Assembly: GCF_005924265.1 (NCBI RefSeq) | Contig: NZ_VCLB01000010.1 | Coordinates: forward strand, 1 to 64,000 | Reading direction: 5' to 3' | Length of the DNA: 64,000 nucleotides | Source: Martelella lutilitoris | GTDB taxonomy: Bacteria; Pseudomonadota; Alphaproteobacteria; Rhizobiales; Rhizobiaceae | Shown here: piece by piece, positions 28,768 through 38,109 of the stretch | How the letters are laid out: the number at the start of each line of letters is the position of its first letter | How positions within the stretch are numbered: the stretch's first letter is position 1 | The notes under the pieces: generated by a model | Seen by the model: the letters and a program-made list of their open reading frames with translations, nothing else | Databases searched by the model: none | Told to the model about the DNA's origin: nothing | Made by a program: the position numbers and the translations under genes

Positions 28768-29427
28768 ATGCACGAAGTTGCGGTCGAAATAGAGGAGGGC
28801 GTGGCCGTCGGCGCGGATGCCGACGCGATCGTGCTCTCGATCGCCGATGGCGGGTTGCGCTCCGCCCATGATGCCTTCGCCGTGATGCCGGAGCGGGCCG
28901 TATTCGTTGCGGGCGATGCAAGGCAGCTCGCCTTCGCGCATCTGGCATCGCTCTGCCGGATCATTCTGGAGGAATACCGGGTGGGCGACCGGGAGAGCAT
29001 TTCGGTGATGACGGGGCTGGCGCATGCCATTCTCGCCCATGTGCGCAGGCTTGAGCGCGCCCTTCCGGCACGCGTTTCTCCTGCTGCCGCGCTCGGTCTG
29101 GCGCTGCGCCGCGAGATCGAGGCGCATTTTCGCGAGAACCGTCCGGTCGACCGCTATGTGGCGTCACTGGCGACGACCCGGCATCTCCTCGACAAGGCGG
29201 CGCATGACACATTCGGCACGTCGGTGAAGACGCTGATCCTTGAACGACGCCTGACCGAGGCCAAGCGGCTTCTGTTGTTTACCATCCGCCCCGTGGAGGA
29301 TATCGCCCGCGAGATCGGCTTTGACGATCCGGCCTATTTTTCGCGCTTTTTCCGACGGATGGCGGGAGAGGCGCCGGCAGCCTGGCGTCAGCGTCAGCTT
29401 GCCGCGCGGCAGAACGGTCACGGCTGA
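28768..29427 (+). CDS. AraC-family regulator, apparently N-terminally truncated
   Basis: The C-terminal part is a clear AraC DNA-binding domain (about residues 125-210 of this frame: VDRYVASLATTRHLLDKAAH and VEDIAREIGFDDPAYFSRFF). The N-terminal sensor domain seems incomplete. From the ATG at 28768 (MHEVAVEIEEG) only part of a cupin remains, and the frame upstream crosses a run of ten C residues (28734-28743) and then non-coding-like sequence. It is therefore either a shortened protein of about 219 residues or a 5'-truncated pseudogene. It is divergent from the broken autotransporter and may once have controlled it. Confidence 0.6.
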   Translation: MHEVAVEIEEGVAVGADADAIVLSIADGGLRSAHDAFAVMPERAVFVAGDARQLAFAHLASLCRIILEEYRVGDRESISVMTGLAHAILAHVRRLERALPARVSPAAALGLALRREIEAHFRENRPVDRYVASLATTRHLLDKAAHDTFGTSVKTLILERRLTEAKRLLLFTIRPVEDIAREIGFDDPAYFSRFFRRMAGEAPAAWRQRQLAARQNGHG

Positions 29428-29592
29428 CGGGTGATTTCGCCGGCTGCTGCCGGAGCCCACCTTTTTTGTGCAACTGCGATGCGCCTGTCAGGCGGCTGGA
29501 GGAGAGCCATGCGCTGAGGCATAACGCGTCAATCAAGCTTTGGCGGCGCCGCCTGAAGAGCGGCGGGCCGTTCTCGTTTCACGTCCTGGTTC

Positions 29593-30825
29593 TCAAAGCG
29601 CGTCGAGCGCCGCCGTCAGCCGATCCACTTCGTCGAGCGTGTTGTAATGCACCATGGACACGCGCAGCATGCCGCCGTCTTCGGTCTGGTCGAGATATTC
29701 GGCGAGGCGCCGGGAGTGAAAGTCACCGTGACGGATGGCGATGCGGTGTTTGTCGATCACGTTGCACACCTCCGCCGAATTCCGGTTGTCGAGACGGAAG
29801 GCAATCGTCGGCACCCGGTTCGGGTTAAGTCCGGATGGATCGCCGATGATCTCGCAGTCATTGCGGGCCCTAAGATAGGACAGGAGCCGCTCGGAAAGCG
29901 CTATTTCCTGGGCGGTGATCGCCCTGTACCCCGCTTCGATCTTCGCGCGCGCCGTGCCGGTTTCGCCGGCCTGCTCGCCGAGTTCGCAGAGATAGTCGAC
30001 AATGCCGCACGTGGCATAGGCGAGTTCGTAATTCGGGTTGCCGGGTTCGAGTTTTCCGGGGATTTTGTCCTTGCCGTAGAAATAGTGGTAGAGCGTGTCG
30101 AGTTCGGTAAGAAGCGCATATTTGCCGTACATCAGCGCGTAATGCGGGCCGAACACCTTGTAGAGGCTGAAGACGTAGAAATCGGCGTCAAAGGCCTGCA
30201 CGTCGACGGCGCGGTGGGGCGCATAGGCCACCGCATCGACACAGATTAGAGCGCCGCGTTCGTGCACGAAATCGGCGATTGCGCGCACGTCATTCACCGA
30301 TCCCAGAATATTGGAGACATGGTTGAAACAGACGAGCTTTGTCCGCTCGTTCATCAGCGGCGCGAGGTCATCCAGTTTCAGCGTCATCGTCAGTTTGTCG
30401 AGCGGCCAGAACCTGACCACGACGCCCATCGCCTGGAGACGGTCCCAGGGGCCGATATTCGACTCGTGATCGGCGACGGTGACGATGATTTCGTCGCCCG
30501 GTGCGAACTGGCTCTGCATGGCGCGCGCAAGGTTTTGAAGCAGCACGGTCGATGACGGGCCGAAGACGATCTCTTCGGGACGGGCGGCGTTGACGAGGTG
30601 CGAAGCGGCGGTGCGCGCCTCGTAAAGGGCTGCTGCGGCCTTTTGCGAAACATCATACGATCCGCCGATCTGCACGTTCTTCTCATAGAGGAATTCGTTG
30701 ATGCGCTCGACCGCGCCCTTCAGGATCTGCGATCCGCCGGCATTGTCGAAGAAGGCCCAATCCTGCTTCAGGCCCGGAAACTGGCTGCGGACGAAATCAA
30801 GGTCGAGAGTGGATGATCCGGACAC
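29593..30825 (-). CDS. Cysteine-desulfurase-like class V PLP enzyme (VC1184 subfamily)
   Basis: A 410-residue fold-type I PLP enzyme. The PLP lysine is K223 in VFSLYKVFGPH; D197 and H204 (CVDAVAYAPH) fit the ring-contacting positions, and the opening FPGLKQDWAFFDNAGGSQ is typical. The catalytic Cys loop of true desulfurases is not evident, so the reaction is open: C-S lyase, desulfurase or another amino-acid eliminase. The initiator is GTG at 30825 with GAGG upstream; the frame open further upstream overlaps the ATPase gene and is not used. It is the last gene of an amino-acid ABC transporter operon and probably acts on the imported amino acid. Confidence 0.88.
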   Translation of the reverse strand: MSGSSTLDLDFVRSQFPGLKQDWAFFDNAGGSQILKGAVERINEFLYEKNVQIGGSYDVSQKAAAALYEARTAASHLVNAARPEEIVFGPSSTVLLQNLARAMQSQFAPGDEIIVTVADHESNIGPWDRLQAMGVVVRFWPLDKLTMTLKLDDLAPLMNERTKLVCFNHVSNILGSVNDVRAIADFVHERGALICVDAVAYAPHRAVDVQAFDADFYVFSLYKVFGPHYALMYGKYALLTELDTLYHYFYGKDKIPGKLEPGNPNYELAYATCGIVDYLCELGEQAGETGTARAKIEAGYRAITAQEIALSERLLSYLRARNDCEIIGDPSGLNPNRVPTIAFRLDNRNSAEVCNVIDKHRIAIRHGDFHSRRLAEYLDQTEDGGMLRVSMVHYNTLDEVDRLTAALDAL

Positions 30826-30847
30826 GGGTGTTACCTCTTGTTGTTGT

Positions 30848-31597
30848 CTAGTGATTGAGCACGGCGCGGAGAAAATCGCGGGTGCGCGCCTCTTGCGGCG
30901 TATCGAAGATTTCCGTCGGCGCGCCCGCCTCGACGACGCGCCCGCCGTCCATGAAGATGACCCGATCGGCGACCTGCCGGGCAAAGCCCATTTCGTGGGT
31001 GACGATAATCATGGTGACGCCGGTGCCGGCAAGATCGCGCATCACGTCGAGAACCTCGCCGACCATTTCCGGATCAAGCGCGGAGGTCGGTTCGTCAAAC
31101 AGCATCACGCGCGGCTCCATCGCCAGCGCCCGGGCGATGGCCACGCGTTGCTGCTGGCCGCCGGAAAGCTGTGCGGGGTATTTTTCCGCCTGCTCGCTGA
31201 TGCCGACGCGCTTCAGCAGGGCAAGCGCGTGTCTGCGGGCCTTGTCCGCCGATGTGCCGCGCACGCGCATCGGCGCGAGCATCACATTGCGCACCACGCT
31301 CATATGCGGGAACAGGTTGAAATTCTGGAACACCATGCCGACCTCGGCGCGCACCTGCGCCAGTTCCGGACCGCGCCTGACGGGGAGGCCGTCGATCTCG
31401 ATGCTGCTTTCTTCCGAAAAGCCCTCGAGCCGGTTGATGCAGCGGATCAGCGTCGACTTGCCGGAGCCCGAAGGGCCGACGACGCAGACCACCTCGCCCT
31501 CGGCAATGTCGAGATCGATGCCGTGCAGAACGGTGAAGTCGCCATAGGCCTTCTTCAGGTTGCGGATGGAAATCTGCGTGCGCGCTTTCTCGGCCAT
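30848..31597 (-). CDS. Polar amino acid ABC transporter ATPase
   Basis: A 249-residue GlnQ/HisP-type ATPase: Walker [10 protein letters not shown] at residues 41-49, signature LSGGQQQRV, Walker [13 protein letters not shown] and H-loop VTHEMGFAR. The start overlaps the permease stop by one base (TGATG), indicating coupling. It belongs to a four-gene operon with binding protein, permease and a class V PLP enzyme. Confidence 0.95.
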   Translation of the reverse strand: MAEKARTQISIRNLKKAYGDFTVLHGIDLDIAEGEVVCVVGPSGSGKSTLIRCINRLEGFSEESSIEIDGLPVRRGPELAQVRAEVGMVFQNFNLFPHMSVVRNVMLAPMRVRGTSADKARRHALALLKRVGISEQAEKYPAQLSGGQQQRVAIARALAMEPRVMLFDEPTSALDPEMVGEVLDVMRDLAGTGVTMIIVTHEMGFARQVADRVIFMDGGRVVEAGAPTEIFDTPQEARTRDFLRAVLNH

Positions 31598-32268
31598 CAG
31601 CGCCTCCCTTTGCTGAAATGCTGCTCAAGCCGCGTGACGATGGCCACCATCGGCCAGAGAAGAATGATGTAGATCAGCGCCGCGCCGATCAAAGGCGTCG
31701 GATTGGCGGCAAGCGCCTGCGCCTGGGTCGCCTGTTTGAGAAGATCCGGCATGGCGACGACCGAGGCAAGGGCCGTATCCTTCAGCACGTTGATGCAATT
31801 GTTGGTGAGCGGCGGAATGACGATGCGGATCGCCTGCGGCAGTACGACATCGACCATGGTGTGGCGTTCGGAAAGCCCCAAGGCGGCGGATGCCTCGAAC
31901 TGGCCGCGCGGAATGGCCTCGATGCCGGCGCGAAAGATTTCGGCAGTATAGGCGGCGGAGACCAGAGACAGGGCGGTGACCGCGGAGAGGAAAGCCGACA
32001 GCCGGATGCCGACGAAGGGCAGTGCGTAATAGACGACGATCAGCAGCACCAGCAGCGGGATTGATCGGAAGATGTCGATATAGAAGCGGATGAGAATGCC
32101 AAGAATGCGGGGCGCATAAAGCCGCGTGACCGCGAGCAGAAGACCGCCGGCAAGCCCGACGAGAATGCTGAGGATGCCGATCTCCAGCGTCACAAGCAGG
32201 CCGCGCATCAGCTGCGGCAGGCTGTCGACGAAGACATCGACATTCAGGAATGTATTGATCAGATCCAT
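31597..32268 (-). CDS. Polar amino acid ABC transporter permease, HisM/GlnP type
   Basis: A 223-residue permease with about five membrane helices. The EAA-like loop [20 protein letters not shown] (about residues 145-165) contacts the ATPase. Only one permease gene is present, so the channel is probably a homodimer. The start at 32268 (MDLINTFLN) is chosen because the upstream in-frame extension would run through the intercistronic hairpin. Located between the binding-protein and ATPase genes. Confidence 0.93.
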   Translation of the reverse strand: MDLINTFLNVDVFVDSLPQLMRGLLVTLEIGILSILVGLAGGLLLAVTRLYAPRILGILIRFYIDIFRSIPLLVLLIVVYYALPFVGIRLSAFLSAVTALSLVSAAYTAEIFRAGIEAIPRGQFEASAALGLSERHTMVDVVLPQAIRIVIPPLTNNCINVLKDTALASVVAMPDLLKQATQAQALAANPTPLIGAALIYIILLWPMVAIVTRLEQHFSKGRR

Positions 32269-32289
32269 GGCGGGAGAAGGCTCCGGGTT

Positions 32290-32319
32290 GGGCCGGCCAC
32301 TTGTGGCAGTGGCCGGCCC
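32290..32319 (-). promoter_or_regulatory. Intercistronic stem-loop between amino-acid binding-protein and permease genes
   Basis: GGGCCGGCCACT (32290-32301) is perfectly complementary to AGTGGCCGGCCC (32308-32319) around six bases. It lies 19 bases after the binding-protein stop and before the permease start. On the transcript it is a 12-bp GC-rich hairpin without a following U-run, the arrangement that raises upstream gene dosage in binding-protein operons. Confidence 0.7.
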
Positions 32320-32338
32320 GAGTACGGAAAAAAGGCGC

Positions 32339-33127
32339 TTACTTCGCCATCGGCATGTCGAGGACCTCAACCGTGGAGGTGCCGGCCTCGGGCGCGGCGC
32401 CGAACCAGCTCTCGTAGATTGCGGCCAGCGTGCCGTCTTCCTTCAGCGCGGTGATCACGCCGTTAACCTCTTCGGCAAGCGGGGCGTCCTTGGCGAACAT
32501 GATCGAGTATTTCTCGCCGGTGGGGATGCGTTCGACCACCTTCAGCTCCGGCTTGTCCTTGACGTAGTAGAGCACGGCGGGAATGTCGGAGATATAGCCG
32601 TCGATGCGGCCTGCCGTCATGTCGAGCATGGCCGGCGCCAGGCCTTCATAGCGGCGAATGTCGGAAAAGCCGTATTCGTCCTTGTGGGCTTCGGCCCACA
32701 TGTCGCCGGTCGAGCCGGTGTCGACGCCAACAACCTTGCCGTCCATGTCGGCAAGGCCGGACACGCCGGAAGAGGCGCTGGTCGAGAGCGACTGGTCGCT
32801 GTCGTAATAGGGCTGGGCGAACGAGACCGATTCGAGGCGCTTTTCGGTAATCGTGATCGAGGAGACGGCCATGTCGATGCGGCCCGACTGGACGGCCGGG
32901 AACAAGCCGTTGAACGGCGTGTTGACGAATTCGACGGTCTTGCCCATGCGATCCGCGATCTCTTCGACGAGGTCGACCTCGAAGCCGACGGTCTTGCCGC
33001 CGGCATCCTCGAATTCCCACGGAACATTGCCGATATTGGCGCCGACGGTCCAGTCGGCGGCGTTTGCGCCGGCGGCGGCCAGTGCCGCGACGGCGGAAAG
33101 AAGCGTGATTTTCAGAGTGCGTTTCAT
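32339..33127 (-). CDS. Polar amino acid ABC transporter, periplasmic binding protein
   Basis: A 262-residue family-3 solute-binding protein. Its signal peptide (MKRTLKITLLSAVAALAAAG, ending ANAA) is followed by NIGNVPWEFEDAGGKTVGFE, NTPFNGLFPAVQSGRIDMAV and ITITEKRLESVSFAQPYY, the family core. The ATG at 33127 has GGGGAA upstream; the open frame extending to 33313 overlaps the operator region and is not used. It heads the operon that continues with permease, ATPase and a class V PLP enzyme, divergent from a GntR regulator. Confidence 0.93.
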   Translation of the reverse strand: MKRTLKITLLSAVAALAAAGANAADWTVGANIGNVPWEFEDAGGKTVGFEVDLVEEIADRMGKTVEFVNTPFNGLFPAVQSGRIDMAVSSITITEKRLESVSFAQPYYDSDQSLSTSASSGVSGLADMDGKVVGVDTGSTGDMWAEAHKDEYGFSDIRRYEGLAPAMLDMTAGRIDGYISDIPAVLYYVKDKPELKVVERIPTGEKYSIMFAKDAPLAEEVNGVITALKEDGTLAAIYESWFGAAPEAGTSTVEVLDMPMAK

Positions 33128-33174
33128 TGTGGTTCCCCTTGTGCTTTGGTTTGGTCTTCGCCTAAATTGGCCAA

Positions 33175-33198
33175 ACTGGTTAAACCGGTCTGACCAGT
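33175..33198. promoter_or_regulatory. Overlapping FadR-type operator sites
   Basis: ACTGGTTAAACCGGT (33175-33189) and ACCGGTCTGACCAGT (33184-33198) are two overlapping inverted repeats of the TGGT-N-ACCA kind used by FadR-subfamily GntR proteins; related half-sites continue to GACCAAT. They lie between the divergent amino-acid transporter and GntR genes. Confidence 0.65.
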
Positions 33199-33286
33199 TA
33201 GACCAATCATGCACGGCTTTTTCCGCTTTGCAAGACGGGGCCCGAAAAAATAGACTGGCCGGATCAATCGGGGAGGCGGGGACCGC

Positions 33287-33976
33287 ATGCTCAACAAGAC
33301 ACTTCTGCCGCAATCGGTCGCGCGCCAGTTACAGACCATGATCCAGTCGGGCGAACTGAAGGACGGCGAGAAGATCCCGTCCCAGCGCGAACTCTCGCTG
33401 AAATTCGGCGTCAGCCGGCCTTCGTTGAGAGAAGCGCTGCTGACGCTCGAGACGCTGGGGCTGGTCAAAACCGAACCCGGCCGGGGGACATTCGTGACCA
33501 AGAGCGGGAGCCCGCAGGCGCGCGATACCGGCAATTGGCGCTATGCCGACAGCTATTCCGTATTTGACGTGTTCCAGACCCGGGTGATGCTGGAAGGCGA
33601 GATCGCAAGGCTTTCGGCGGGAAGGCTCACCCACTACCAGTTCGACCTGATGGAGCAGGCAACGGCGGCGATGGAGGAGAGCTGGGCGCGCCAGGATCTG
33701 ATCGCCAATGTCGAGGCCGATCTGGCGTTCCACGGCATCATCGTCTCGGCCTGTTCCAACGCCATGCTGCGCGACCTCTATGAAGCCGTGCGCGACAAGC
33801 TGACGGAGACCCAGCGCCAGCCGATCCCGCGTACGGATCCGGAACGGATGAAGGCCTCCGTCGGCGAGCACCGAACCATCGTCGCCGCCCTTCGTGCGGG
33901 CGACAGCGAGGCCGCAGGCGCGGCCATGCAGGCCCATATCCGTAACACGGCCCAATGCGCGGGCCTTGCCCCCTGA
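33287..33976 (+). CDS. GntR-family regulator with FCD domain
   Basis: A 229-residue FadR-subfamily regulator: winged helix at residues about 5-75 (ELSLKFGVSRPSLREALLTL), FCD domain from about residue 90. FCD metal-site candidates are D and H in EADLAFHGI, and H in GEHRTIV and in AHIRNT. GGGAGGCGGGG precedes the ATG at 33287. It is divergent from the amino-acid transporter operon and has suitable operators in the 159-base spacer, so it is the likely repressor. Confidence 0.92.
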   Translation: MLNKTLLPQSVARQLQTMIQSGELKDGEKIPSQRELSLKFGVSRPSLREALLTLETLGLVKTEPGRGTFVTKSGSPQARDTGNWRYADSYSVFDVFQTRVMLEGEIARLSAGRLTHYQFDLMEQATAAMEESWARQDLIANVEADLAFHGIIVSACSNAMLRDLYEAVRDKLTETQRQPIPRTDPERMKASVGEHRTIVAALRAGDSEAAGAAMQAHIRNTAQCAGLAP

Positions 33977-34021
33977 GACGGTGAGGAGTGTCGGCCGCCC
34001 CCAAGCAAGGAAAAAAGGGAC

Positions 34022-34726
34022 TCAATCGTCCTGCGCGCGCCCCTTGAAGGACTTTGCGAGCAGGAACATCTCGACCGATTCCGAGCGGGAGGCCGCCGGC
34101 TTGACGTGGACCACCTGCCTGAAATTTTGCTTCAGCATCGTCAGGAGGTCGTGTTCCGCGCCGCCCTGAAAGGTCTTGGCGAGAAAATGTCCGCCCTCGG
34201 CCAGCGTCTCGATGGCGAAATGGGCCGCCACCTCGCACAGATACATGGTGCGCAGATGGTCGGTGCGCTTGTGGCCCGTGGTCGGCGCGGCCATGTCGGA
34301 GATCACCAGGTCCGGCGGGCCGTCGAGCGCCTCGCGCAGAAGCCGCGGCGCCTCGTCGTCGAGAAAGTCCATCTCGAAGAACCTGACGCCGGGAACCGGC
34401 GCCATTTCGAGGAAATCGATCGCGGCGACGCGGACGTCGGTATCCGTCGAGCCGGTCACCTTGGCGGCGATCTGCGACCAGCTTCCGGGAGCGGCACCCA
34501 GATCGATGATCCGGCGCGCGCCCTTGAGAAACTGGTGCTTCTCGTCGATCTCGAGCAGCTTGTAGGCGGCCCGCGCCCTGAAGCCTTCGGTCTTCGCGCG
34601 CTGCACATAGGGATCGTTGATGTGCCGTTCGATCCAGCGCCGCGATGAAGCCTTCAGCTTGGTCTTCTTGACCTTCTGGCCGATCTTGCGGCCCGTGCGG
34701 ACCGGTTTTTGCGTTTGCTTGGCCAT
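34022..34726 (-). CDS. rlmE: 23S rRNA (uridine-2552-2'-O)-methyltransferase
   Basis: A 234-residue RrmJ/FtsJ-type enzyme that methylates U2552 in the A-loop of 23S rRNA with SAM. The catalytic tetrad K56, D144, K184 and E219 keeps the spacing of the characterised enzyme; the SAM motif is [12 protein letters not shown] basic N-terminal tail (residues 1-30, [19 protein letters not shown]) probably binds RNA. The start at 34726 has AGGGA upstream and lies two bases after the ppx stop, so the two are co-transcribed, as is common in related alphaproteobacteria. Confidence 0.95.
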   Translation of the reverse strand: MAKQTQKPVRTGRKIGQKVKKTKLKASSRRWIERHINDPYVQRAKTEGFRARAAYKLLEIDEKHQFLKGARRIIDLGAAPGSWSQIAAKVTGSTDTDVRVAAIDFLEMAPVPGVRFFEMDFLDDEAPRLLREALDGPPDLVISDMAAPTTGHKRTDHLRTMYLCEVAAHFAIETLAEGGHFLAKTFQGGAEHDLLTMLKQNFRQVVHVKPAASRSESVEMFLLAKSFKGRAQDD

Positions 34727-34728
34727 GG

Positions 34729-36357
34729 TCAATCCCTGTTGTCGTGGCGGGGCGGACGGTTGAAGCCGCCCCGGCGCCTTTTCGAGCGCCAAACGCCGTC
34801 GCGCATCATCATGTCGGTCAGAATGCCCTCGCGCAGGCCCCGGTCGGCAACCCGCATGCGCTGCGCCGGCCAGCGACGGCGGATCGCCTCCAGAATGGCG
34901 CAGCCCGCGAGCACAAGATCGGCCCGGTCCGGCCCGATGCAGGGATTGGCCGCCCGCCCGGCGAAATCCCAGGAGAGCAGCTTGTCCTGCATGGCCGAAA
35001 CCTCGTCATTGGACAGCCAGATGCCGTCAACCTTGCGCCGGTCATAGCGCGGCAGATCAAGGTGGACGCCGGCGAGCGTCGTCACGGTCCCTGAGGTGCC
35101 GATCAGATGGAACCCATCATCATCCGCGCCGCCTTCGACCTCCGGACAGTGGAAATCGCCGAGCAGCGCGGTGACTTCAGCCACCATGTCCTCGAAGATC
35201 GCCGGCGTGACGTTATGCCCGCCATAGCGTTCCGAAAGGGTGACGACGCCGACAGGCAGTGACGTCCAGTGCGATATATGGTTGGCGATGCGCTGCGAAC
35301 GGTTCTCGCCGAGCCGGATGACGGCGATTTCCGAAGAGCCGCCGCCGATATCGAAGAGCACTGCCGAGCGCGTCTCCCGGCCGATCAGCGAGGCGCAGCT
35401 GGAAACGGCAAGGCGCGCCTCGGTCTCGCGGTTGATGATCTCGAGCTCGAGCCCTGTTTCATGCCGCACCCGCTTGAGGAAGGCGTCGCCATTGTCCGCC
35501 GCGCGGCAGGCCTCGGTCGCAATCAGCCGCATGCGGCGCACCGACCGGCCCTTCAGCTTGGCCGCGCAGAGCGACAGCGCCTCGACCGCGCGGTCCATGG
35601 CCTCGGGTGAAAGACTGCCCGTTGCCGCCAGCCCCTCGCCAAGCCTGACGATGCGCGAAAAGCCGTCAACGACGCGAAACTGGTGGTGACGCGTCGGCTG
35701 GGCGATCAAAAGCCGGCAATTATTGGTGCCGAGGTCGAGCGCGGCATAAAGCGTGTTGCCGGCATGGTGCTGTCCGCTGCCGGACCTTGTTCCGCGCTCC
35801 GCCGGACGTGCATTGTGCTGCGAAGCGGGTTGAGCTGCTGAACCATTGTGCGCCGCCGGTTTGCCGACCGTGCCTTGCGAGGCGGCGACCGCCTGCTGCG
35901 TCCCGCCTTCCGGCGCTTCAGCGGGCTGGGTTGCGGCGTGCTGGTGCTTGCATCCGTCAGAGCCGAGGGGCCCGCGCGTATGGGCCTTGCGCCGGCGTCT
36001 GCGCTTCTTGTGGCCTGCGCCGGCGGCCTTTTGGCTTGCGTCCGCGGCATCGCCTTTCCGGCGGGAATCAGGCGCAGCGGTTTCGGCGCTCTGCCGGGCA
36101 TCGCCGGCGACAGAAACGTCATCACCCCCGCCGCGTCGTTTGCCGCGACGGCGCTTGCGTTTTCGGGGGGCGGCTTCAGCCTGGGGCTGGGCCGGCTCTG
36201 TCGGCGCTTTGGCGCCGCTCTTCAGTGCGGGCACACCGGCGGCGGCATTGCTGCTGCCTTTCCGGGATCGGCGACGGCGGGCTCGCTTGCCCTCGCCGCC
36301 TTTTGTCAAGCGCGCCCCGCCATCAGACAGCCTGTCGCTGTTTTGGGGGTCTTCCAC
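34729..36357 (-). CDS. Ppx/GppA phosphatase with long basic N-terminal extension
   Basis: The catalytic part (residues about 202-542) is an exopolyphosphatase/guanosine-pentaphosphatase of the ASKHA fold. [27 protein letters not shown] and [15 protein letters not shown] are the phosphate-binding motifs. The first 200 residues are low complexity, Ala/Gly/Gln-rich, with Arg/Lys clusters ([32 protein letters not shown]) that should bind RNA, DNA or polyphosphate itself. The initiator would be GTG at 36357; an internal start cannot be excluded. The C-terminus is also basic. Next to rlmE, two bases apart. Confidence 0.88.
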   Translation of the reverse strand: MEDPQNSDRLSDGGARLTKGGEGKRARRRRSRKGSSNAAAGVPALKSGAKAPTEPAQPQAEAAPRKRKRRRGKRRGGGDDVSVAGDARQSAETAAPDSRRKGDAADASQKAAGAGHKKRRRRRKAHTRGPLGSDGCKHQHAATQPAEAPEGGTQQAVAASQGTVGKPAAHNGSAAQPASQHNARPAERGTRSGSGQHHAGNTLYAALDLGTNNCRLLIAQPTRHHQFRVVDGFSRIVRLGEGLAATGSLSPEAMDRAVEALSLCAAKLKGRSVRRMRLIATEACRAADNGDAFLKRVRHETGLELEIINRETEARLAVSSCASLIGRETRSAVLFDIGGGSSEIAVIRLGENRSQRIANHISHWTSLPVGVVTLSERYGGHNVTPAIFEDMVAEVTALLGDFHCPEVEGGADDDGFHLIGTSGTVTTLAGVHLDLPRYDRRKVDGIWLSNDEVSAMQDKLLSWDFAGRAANPCIGPDRADLVLAGCAILEAIRRRWPAQRMRVADRGLREGILTDMMMRDGVWRSKRRRGGFNRPPRHDNRD

Positions 36358-36662
36358 TTTTTCAGTTCCATCGCGCCGCGCAAGCCGTCGCCGCAGGGGC
36401 CGCTCGCAACATGGCGCTCAATCGATTTTCAGTTGCCGCCATCATAGCAGCGGGGACAGGTAAGGCCAATGCCTTTTCTTTTGCCAATCGAGGCGCTTCC
36501 GGAAAACGCCCTTCCGGCGGATGTCGAAACCGCGTCAGCCAATGTCACGCGCAGGGGGCGTCGGCACAAGAAAACAGCGGAATTTTTCCGCAGACCCCCT
36601 TGGCAAGCCGGGACAATTCTGTTTATAAGCGCCCCACACCGACGGCGCTCTTCGCCGCCTGT
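36358..36662. other. Intergenic spacer before tRNA-Gln, no gene recognised
   Basis: About 300 bases between the ppx start and tRNA-Gln. Translation in all frames is low complexity or antisense-like. Promoters for the divergent ppx and tRNA genes must lie here, but none could be placed with confidence. Confidence 0.5.
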
Positions 36663-36736
36663 TGGGGAATAGGTTAACGGTAGACCCACGGACTCTGACT
36701 CCGTTAGTCCTGGTTCGAATCCAGGTTCCCCAGCCA
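36663..36736 (+). tRNA. tRNA-Gln (anticodon CTG)
   Basis: A full cloverleaf can be drawn over 74 bases: acceptor TGGGGAA with TTCCCCA, D arm around GGTTAACGG, anticodon stem CGGA/TCCG with loop CTCTGAC giving anticodon CTG, T arm CCTGG-TTCGAAT-CCAGG, discriminator G and an encoded CCA. The anticodon reads CAG glutamine codons. The complementary strand shows the familiar false peptide GEPGFEPG. Confidence 0.95.
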
Positions 36737-36970
36737 AATCAATCTTCAAGCTATTGCAATAAAAGGCAGTTTAATCTGTTTCTCCGCGGTTCCACGCCGC
36801 AGTGTCACCCATGACTGTGGCGCAAACGGGCATCAGGCTGCTTCAGATGAGGCGCCGTTTACACTGGGCGCCGCCGTGTTGCTCTGCCTGCTCCGCCCCC
36901 GGAAAAATCCAACGTCCGGCGGTCCAACACGTGGGCGCACTGCAGTCGTTCCACCTGACTGTGAAACGCC

Positions 36971-38023
36971 TTAATCCGGCAGCACCTTGAAACCTCCGGA
37001 CGGCGCGGTGGTTTTTCGTTCGATCAGTTCAACGCCCAGCGTAATGCGGCGGGCAGAATTGAAGCGGGCCAGTGACTGTTCGAGGAGCAGGTCTATCGCC
37101 AGCCGGCCCATCTCGGCGCGATCCATATGCATTGTGGTCAGCGGCGGCGAGGCATGCGCGGCGAGCGAAAGATCGTCAAAGCCGATGATGGACAGATCAT
37201 CCGGTACGCAAAGCCCCAGCGAGGCTGCGGCCTGCATCACGCCCAAGGCAACCAGATCGCTGGCGCAGAAGATTGCGGTTGGCCTTGGTGTGCGTTCACG
37301 GAGGATCTCTGTGATCTTGTCGCGGCAGGAAAGCGTCAGGAGATCGGGATCACCGACGTCGATCACATGATGATCCATCGAGAAGGCGATGCCCGCCTCT
37401 TCCATGGCGTCGCGAAAGCCGAGCATGCGGCGTTTCAGCGATTCCCGGTAGAGATGGGTCACATGGACGATCTCACGATGGCCGAGCTCCAGCAGATGCT
37501 GGGTGGCCGCCCAGCCACCGAAATTATAGTCCGGCGAGACGCTGGAAAGCTGCATCTTGCGATCCATGCCATTGACCAGCACCGCCGGGCGACCGGTGGA
37601 GCGCACGGCATCGATGACCGGAGCCTCGTCGAGCCCGACGAGGATTGCGGCATCGGCGCGGATGTTGCGCAGGGTGTCGTAGTCGGCACTCGTCGGATCG
37701 TTCGATGTGACCAGTGCCAGATTGATGTCGATGCCTTCTTCGCGGGCGCTTTTCAGCAGGCTGTCGATGATCTGACCGTAGAACACGTCATTGGTGACGT
37801 ATTTGTCCAGGGTGACAACGAGCGCGGAGGATATCCGTGTGGCAATGGTGGCGCGGCCGCTACGACCGCGATAGCCGATTTCCTCGGCGATGCGCGTCAC
37901 CAGGGCGCGATTGGCGGCGCTGACACCTTCGCGGTTGTTGAACACCTTGGAGACGGCTGCAACGGATAGTCCCGCTGCATCTGCAACATCCTTCAGCGTT
38001 GGGGCGGGCAATTGCTTCGTCAT
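36971..38023 (-). CDS. LacI-family transcriptional regulator
   Basis: A 350-residue repressor: helix-turn-helix and hinge at residues about 8-60 (TLKDVADAAGLSVAAVSKVF), then a periplasmic-binding-protein-like effector domain (IFCASDLVALGVMQAAASLG). It lies downstream of, and on the same strand as, the GH88 gene. An operator-like box stands in its own leader, and a related box sits between GH88 and the divergent TRAP operon. It therefore probably controls the uptake and cleavage of unsaturated uronate oligosaccharides and itself. Confidence 0.92.
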   Translation of the reverse strand: MTKQLPAPTLKDVADAAGLSVAAVSKVFNNREGVSAANRALVTRIAEEIGYRGRSGRATIATRISSALVVTLDKYVTNDVFYGQIIDSLLKSAREEGIDINLALVTSNDPTSADYDTLRNIRADAAILVGLDEAPVIDAVRSTGRPAVLVNGMDRKMQLSSVSPDYNFGGWAATQHLLELGHREIVHVTHLYRESLKRRMLGFRDAMEEAGIAFSMDHHVIDVGDPDLLTLSCRDKITEILRERTPRPTAIFCASDLVALGVMQAAASLGLCVPDDLSIIGFDDLSLAAHASPPLTTMHMDRAEMGRLAIDLLLEQSLARFNSARRITLGVELIERKTTAPSGGFKVLPD

Positions 38024-38060
38024 GATCGGTCCGGCGCATGGTCTCTCTCAGTCGCCTTAT

Positions 38061-38080
38061 ACGAAACTTCGCGAAACTTT
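38061..38080. promoter_or_regulatory. LacI-type operator box in the LacI gene leader
   Basis: TACGAAACTTCGCGAAACTT contains the palindrome TTCGCGAA and repeats GAAACTT. It matches, at 15 of 19 positions, the reverse complement of a box between the GH88 and TRAP genes. It lies 38 bases before the LacI start. Confidence 0.5.
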
Positions 38081-38109
38081 CCTATTGCTGTCACGCCCAC
38101 ACGGTTCTT

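Noticed and set aside
36429-36749. Minus-strand protein containing GEPGFEPG across tRNA-Gln
   Set aside because: This peptide arises from the complement of the tRNA T arm and is a well-known false gene.
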